64,000 nucleotides of DNA from Pseudomonadota bacterium (GTDB lineage: Bacteria > Myxococcota_A > Polyangia > Polyangiales > Polyangiaceae), in NCBI GenBank assembly GCA_023431345.1, contig JAEYWK010000214.1, positions 19,481 to 83,480 on the forward strand, read 5' to 3'. The notes under the pieces are model-generated. The model was not told where the DNA came from, made no database searches, and was given only the letters and a program-made list of their open reading frames with translations. Below, one piece after another: positions 61,090 through 64,000 of this stretch. Each line of letters opens with the position of its first letter. The first letter of the stretch is position 1. A program made the translations under genes and the position numbers.

Positions 61090-62312
61090 CTCAGCTCTGC
61101 GGCTGCGGCGGGCGTGCGGCGCTCGGCCCAAGTCGTCGCCGCCAGCGCCAACCAACCGCACGTCATGTAGCCGGCGATCAGCGGCAGCACGCTGCCGTCG
61201 TAGGCGCGGCCGAAGGGCGTGCCGAGCGCGAGGGCCACGACGCCGCTCACCGAGCCGGTGACGGCGGCCGCGACGCCCGCGATGTGACCCATCGGCTCCA
61301 TCGCGCGGGCGTTGAAGTTGCCGAACAGGATGCCGTTGAAGAAGAAGCAGGCGAGCATGTAGCCCATCAGCGCGAGCAGCGGCGGGTGCCCTCCCAGCAG
61401 CCACGCGCCAGCGAAGGCGGCCGTCGACAGGGTGCACGAGCAGAGCAGCGCCACGCGACTCAGCTTCTGCATGCCGAAGCGCATCACCAGCCGCGCGTTC
61501 ACGAACGAAGCCACGCCGATCGCGGCCGCCAGCGCCCCGAACGCTACCGGGAACAACGTGCCCAGCCCGTACTGCTCCTGGAACAGCTGCTGCGCCGTCG
61601 ATAGGTAAGCGATGAACGCTCCGAAGATCGCGCCCGACGCCAGCATGTAGCCGAGCGTGAGCGGTGTCGTGAACGTCTCGCCGACGGCGCGCGCGATGGG
61701 GCCGAGCGAGAGCGCGCGCCGGCGCTCGGGCGGCAAGGTCTCCGGTTGACGCAGCGCGAACCAAGCCAGATTCAGCGCCGCCACCAGCGCGAGCCCGTAG
61801 AAAATCGCGCGCCACGAGGCGAGCGCCAGCACGCCTTGCCCGACCGACGGCGCGAGCACCGGCACCAAGATGAACACGGTAGAGACGAACGACATCACGC
61901 GCGCCATGCCGCGACCCGCGTACACGTCTCGCACCAGCGCCGTCGACACGATGCGCGGGCCCGCCGCGCCGAAGCCTGCCAGCGCACGTCCGACGAGCAG
62001 CACCGCGAAATCTTGCGCGAGCGCGCACAGCAGCGTGCCAAGCGTGAAGATGCCGATGCCCGCGAACATCGCCGGCCGCCGGCCGGTGGTGTCCGAGATC
62101 GGGCCTACCAGCAGCTGCCCGAGCGACAAGCCGCCGAAGAAGGCGCCCAGCACCAGCTGTCGATCGTTCGGGTGCGCGGCGCCGAGCTCGCTCGCCATCG
62201 TGCCGAGCGCGGGCAGCATCGTATCGATCGACATCGCCACGAGTGACGTCGTGAGCGCGACCAAGGCGATCAGCTCGACTCCGGGCGGTGCGGGCTTGGC
62301 TACGGCGTCCAT
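61086..62312 (-). CDS. MFS multidrug exporter, Bcr/CflA type
   Basis: 408 residues from ATG 62312 (the frame opens to 62366). About 12 helices. Bcr/CflA features: [17 protein letters not shown] at helix 1, [17 protein letters not shown] (motif A) after helix 2, and [18 protein letters not shown] (motif C-adjacent). Proton-driven efflux of small drugs is the usual role. Divergent from the isocitrate dehydrogenase gene. Confidence 0.92.
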   Translation of the reverse strand: MDAVAKPAPPGVELIALVALTTSLVAMSIDTMLPALGTMASELGAAHPNDRQLVLGAFFGGLSLGQLLVGPISDTTGRRPAMFAGIGIFTLGTLLCALAQDFAVLLVGRALAGFGAAGPRIVSTALVRDVYAGRGMARVMSFVSTVFILVPVLAPSVGQGVLALASWRAIFYGLALVAALNLAWFALRQPETLPPERRRALSLGPIARAVGETFTTPLTLGYMLASGAIFGAFIAYLSTAQQLFQEQYGLGTLFPVAFGALAAAIGVASFVNARLVMRFGMQKLSRVALLCSCTLSTAAFAGAWLLGGHPPLLALMGYMLACFFFNGILFGNFNARAMEPMGHIAGVAAAVTGSVSGVVALALGTPFGRAYDGSVLPLIAGYMTCGWLALAATTWAERRTPAAAAELS

Positions 62313-62468
62313 CGACGGCGGGCAGCTATAGCAGGCCGGGAAAATCGCGCCCCGCGCCGCCGACACATTCCCGAAATAAGCGTCAGCCGGCCGAAAACAG
62401 CGCGAAACGCCCGGCCCTCAGGCTCCGCTTCCGCTTTGGCGGTTCGGTGGCACAATCGCGCCCTTTCC

Positions 62469-63944
<1,476 letters not shown>

Positions 63945-64000
63945 CTCGCCGTCAACCGCGCGCGCCTCAGCAACACGCCCGCCATCTTCTGGCTCGACCG
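63945..64000 (+). pseudogene. continuation of icd past the TAG, to window edge
   Basis: In the same frame directly after the TAG the sequence still encodes isocitrate dehydrogenase ([18 protein letters not shown]). The gene therefore runs on beyond the window, and the stop is either a mutation or a sequencing error. Confidence 0.8.

Noticed and set aside
60601..62028. 475-residue Arg/Gly-rich minus-strand frame
   Set aside because: Shadow across PBP1A and the MFS gene.

Overview
The window is high-GC DNA from a member of the Myxococcota, most like a Polyangiales/Sorangiineae-type myxobacterium. The reasons are lineage-flavoured families: a FrzS-like pseudo-receiver/coiled-coil protein, an MJ0042 zinc-ribbon plus AgmX/GltJ-type C-terminal domain protein, a PASTA-less Ser/Thr kinase, lipoproteins with Gly/Ser/Thr or Pro/Ala-rich linkers, and DUF1592/DUF1552 and HzsA-like haem lipoproteins. 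Genes are close-packed and often coupled by 4-nt GTGA or ATGA overlaps. Long antisense open frames are high-GC shadows and are omitted. No rRNA, tRNA, CRISPR array, IS element or prophage was recognised.

Layout. 1-7.2 kb: the 3' part of a ClpB/Hsp100 gene, a nested inverted repeat, then a leftward Gld-type ABC-2 operon (ATPase with a poly-Asp tail, permease, GldG-like protein, DUF4340 protein, small lipoprotein) behind a good sigma70 promoter. 7.2-8.3 kb: a gene-poor stretch with hairpins, a G-quadruplex-type run and a short tandem repeat. 8.3-13.2 kb: an ECF41 sigma factor with its carboxymuconolactone-decarboxylase partner and an exact ECF41-type promoter, small hypotheticals, an isolated fliO-fliP/sctR pair and an SDR. 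13.2-16.9 kb: a ribose/xylose-type sugar ABC importer operon. 17-31.4 kb: secreted and lipoprotein genes (a dihaem c-type protein, a Gly-rich lipoprotein, a porin, the DUF1592/DUF1552 pair), a uracil-DNA glycosylase-like gene, an epimerase, a winged-helix-like protein and aspartate kinase. 31.5-44.8 kb: priA, a beta-barrel protein, a lytic transglycosylase, a GH113-like hydrolase, a HAD phosphatase, infA, an SUMF1-like lipoprotein, an ECF sigma/FecR pair and a purine phosphorylase-cytidine deaminase-Bpt operon. 44.9-62.3 kb: the FrzS-like protein, HisIE, a three-gene haem/beta-propeller/HEAT cluster, the AgmX-like protein, a YfiH/PgeF protein, a Ser/Thr kinase followed by PBP1A, and an MFS exporter.

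62.5-64 kb: a monomeric NADP isocitrate dehydrogenase that looks unlike its surroundings. It contains a palindromic in-frame insertion, a heptanucleotide tandem repeat inside the reading frame, and an in-frame TAG after which homology continues to the window edge. It is a transferred or decaying gene, or an assembly join.

Themes that link genes: envelope work (PBP1A with kinase, lytic transglycosylase, porin, lipoproteins); candidate surface electron-transfer or c-type haem lipoproteins in three separate clusters; gliding/polarity-type proteins (Gld-like ABC, FrzS-like, AgmX-like); and two ECF sigma systems of different design.
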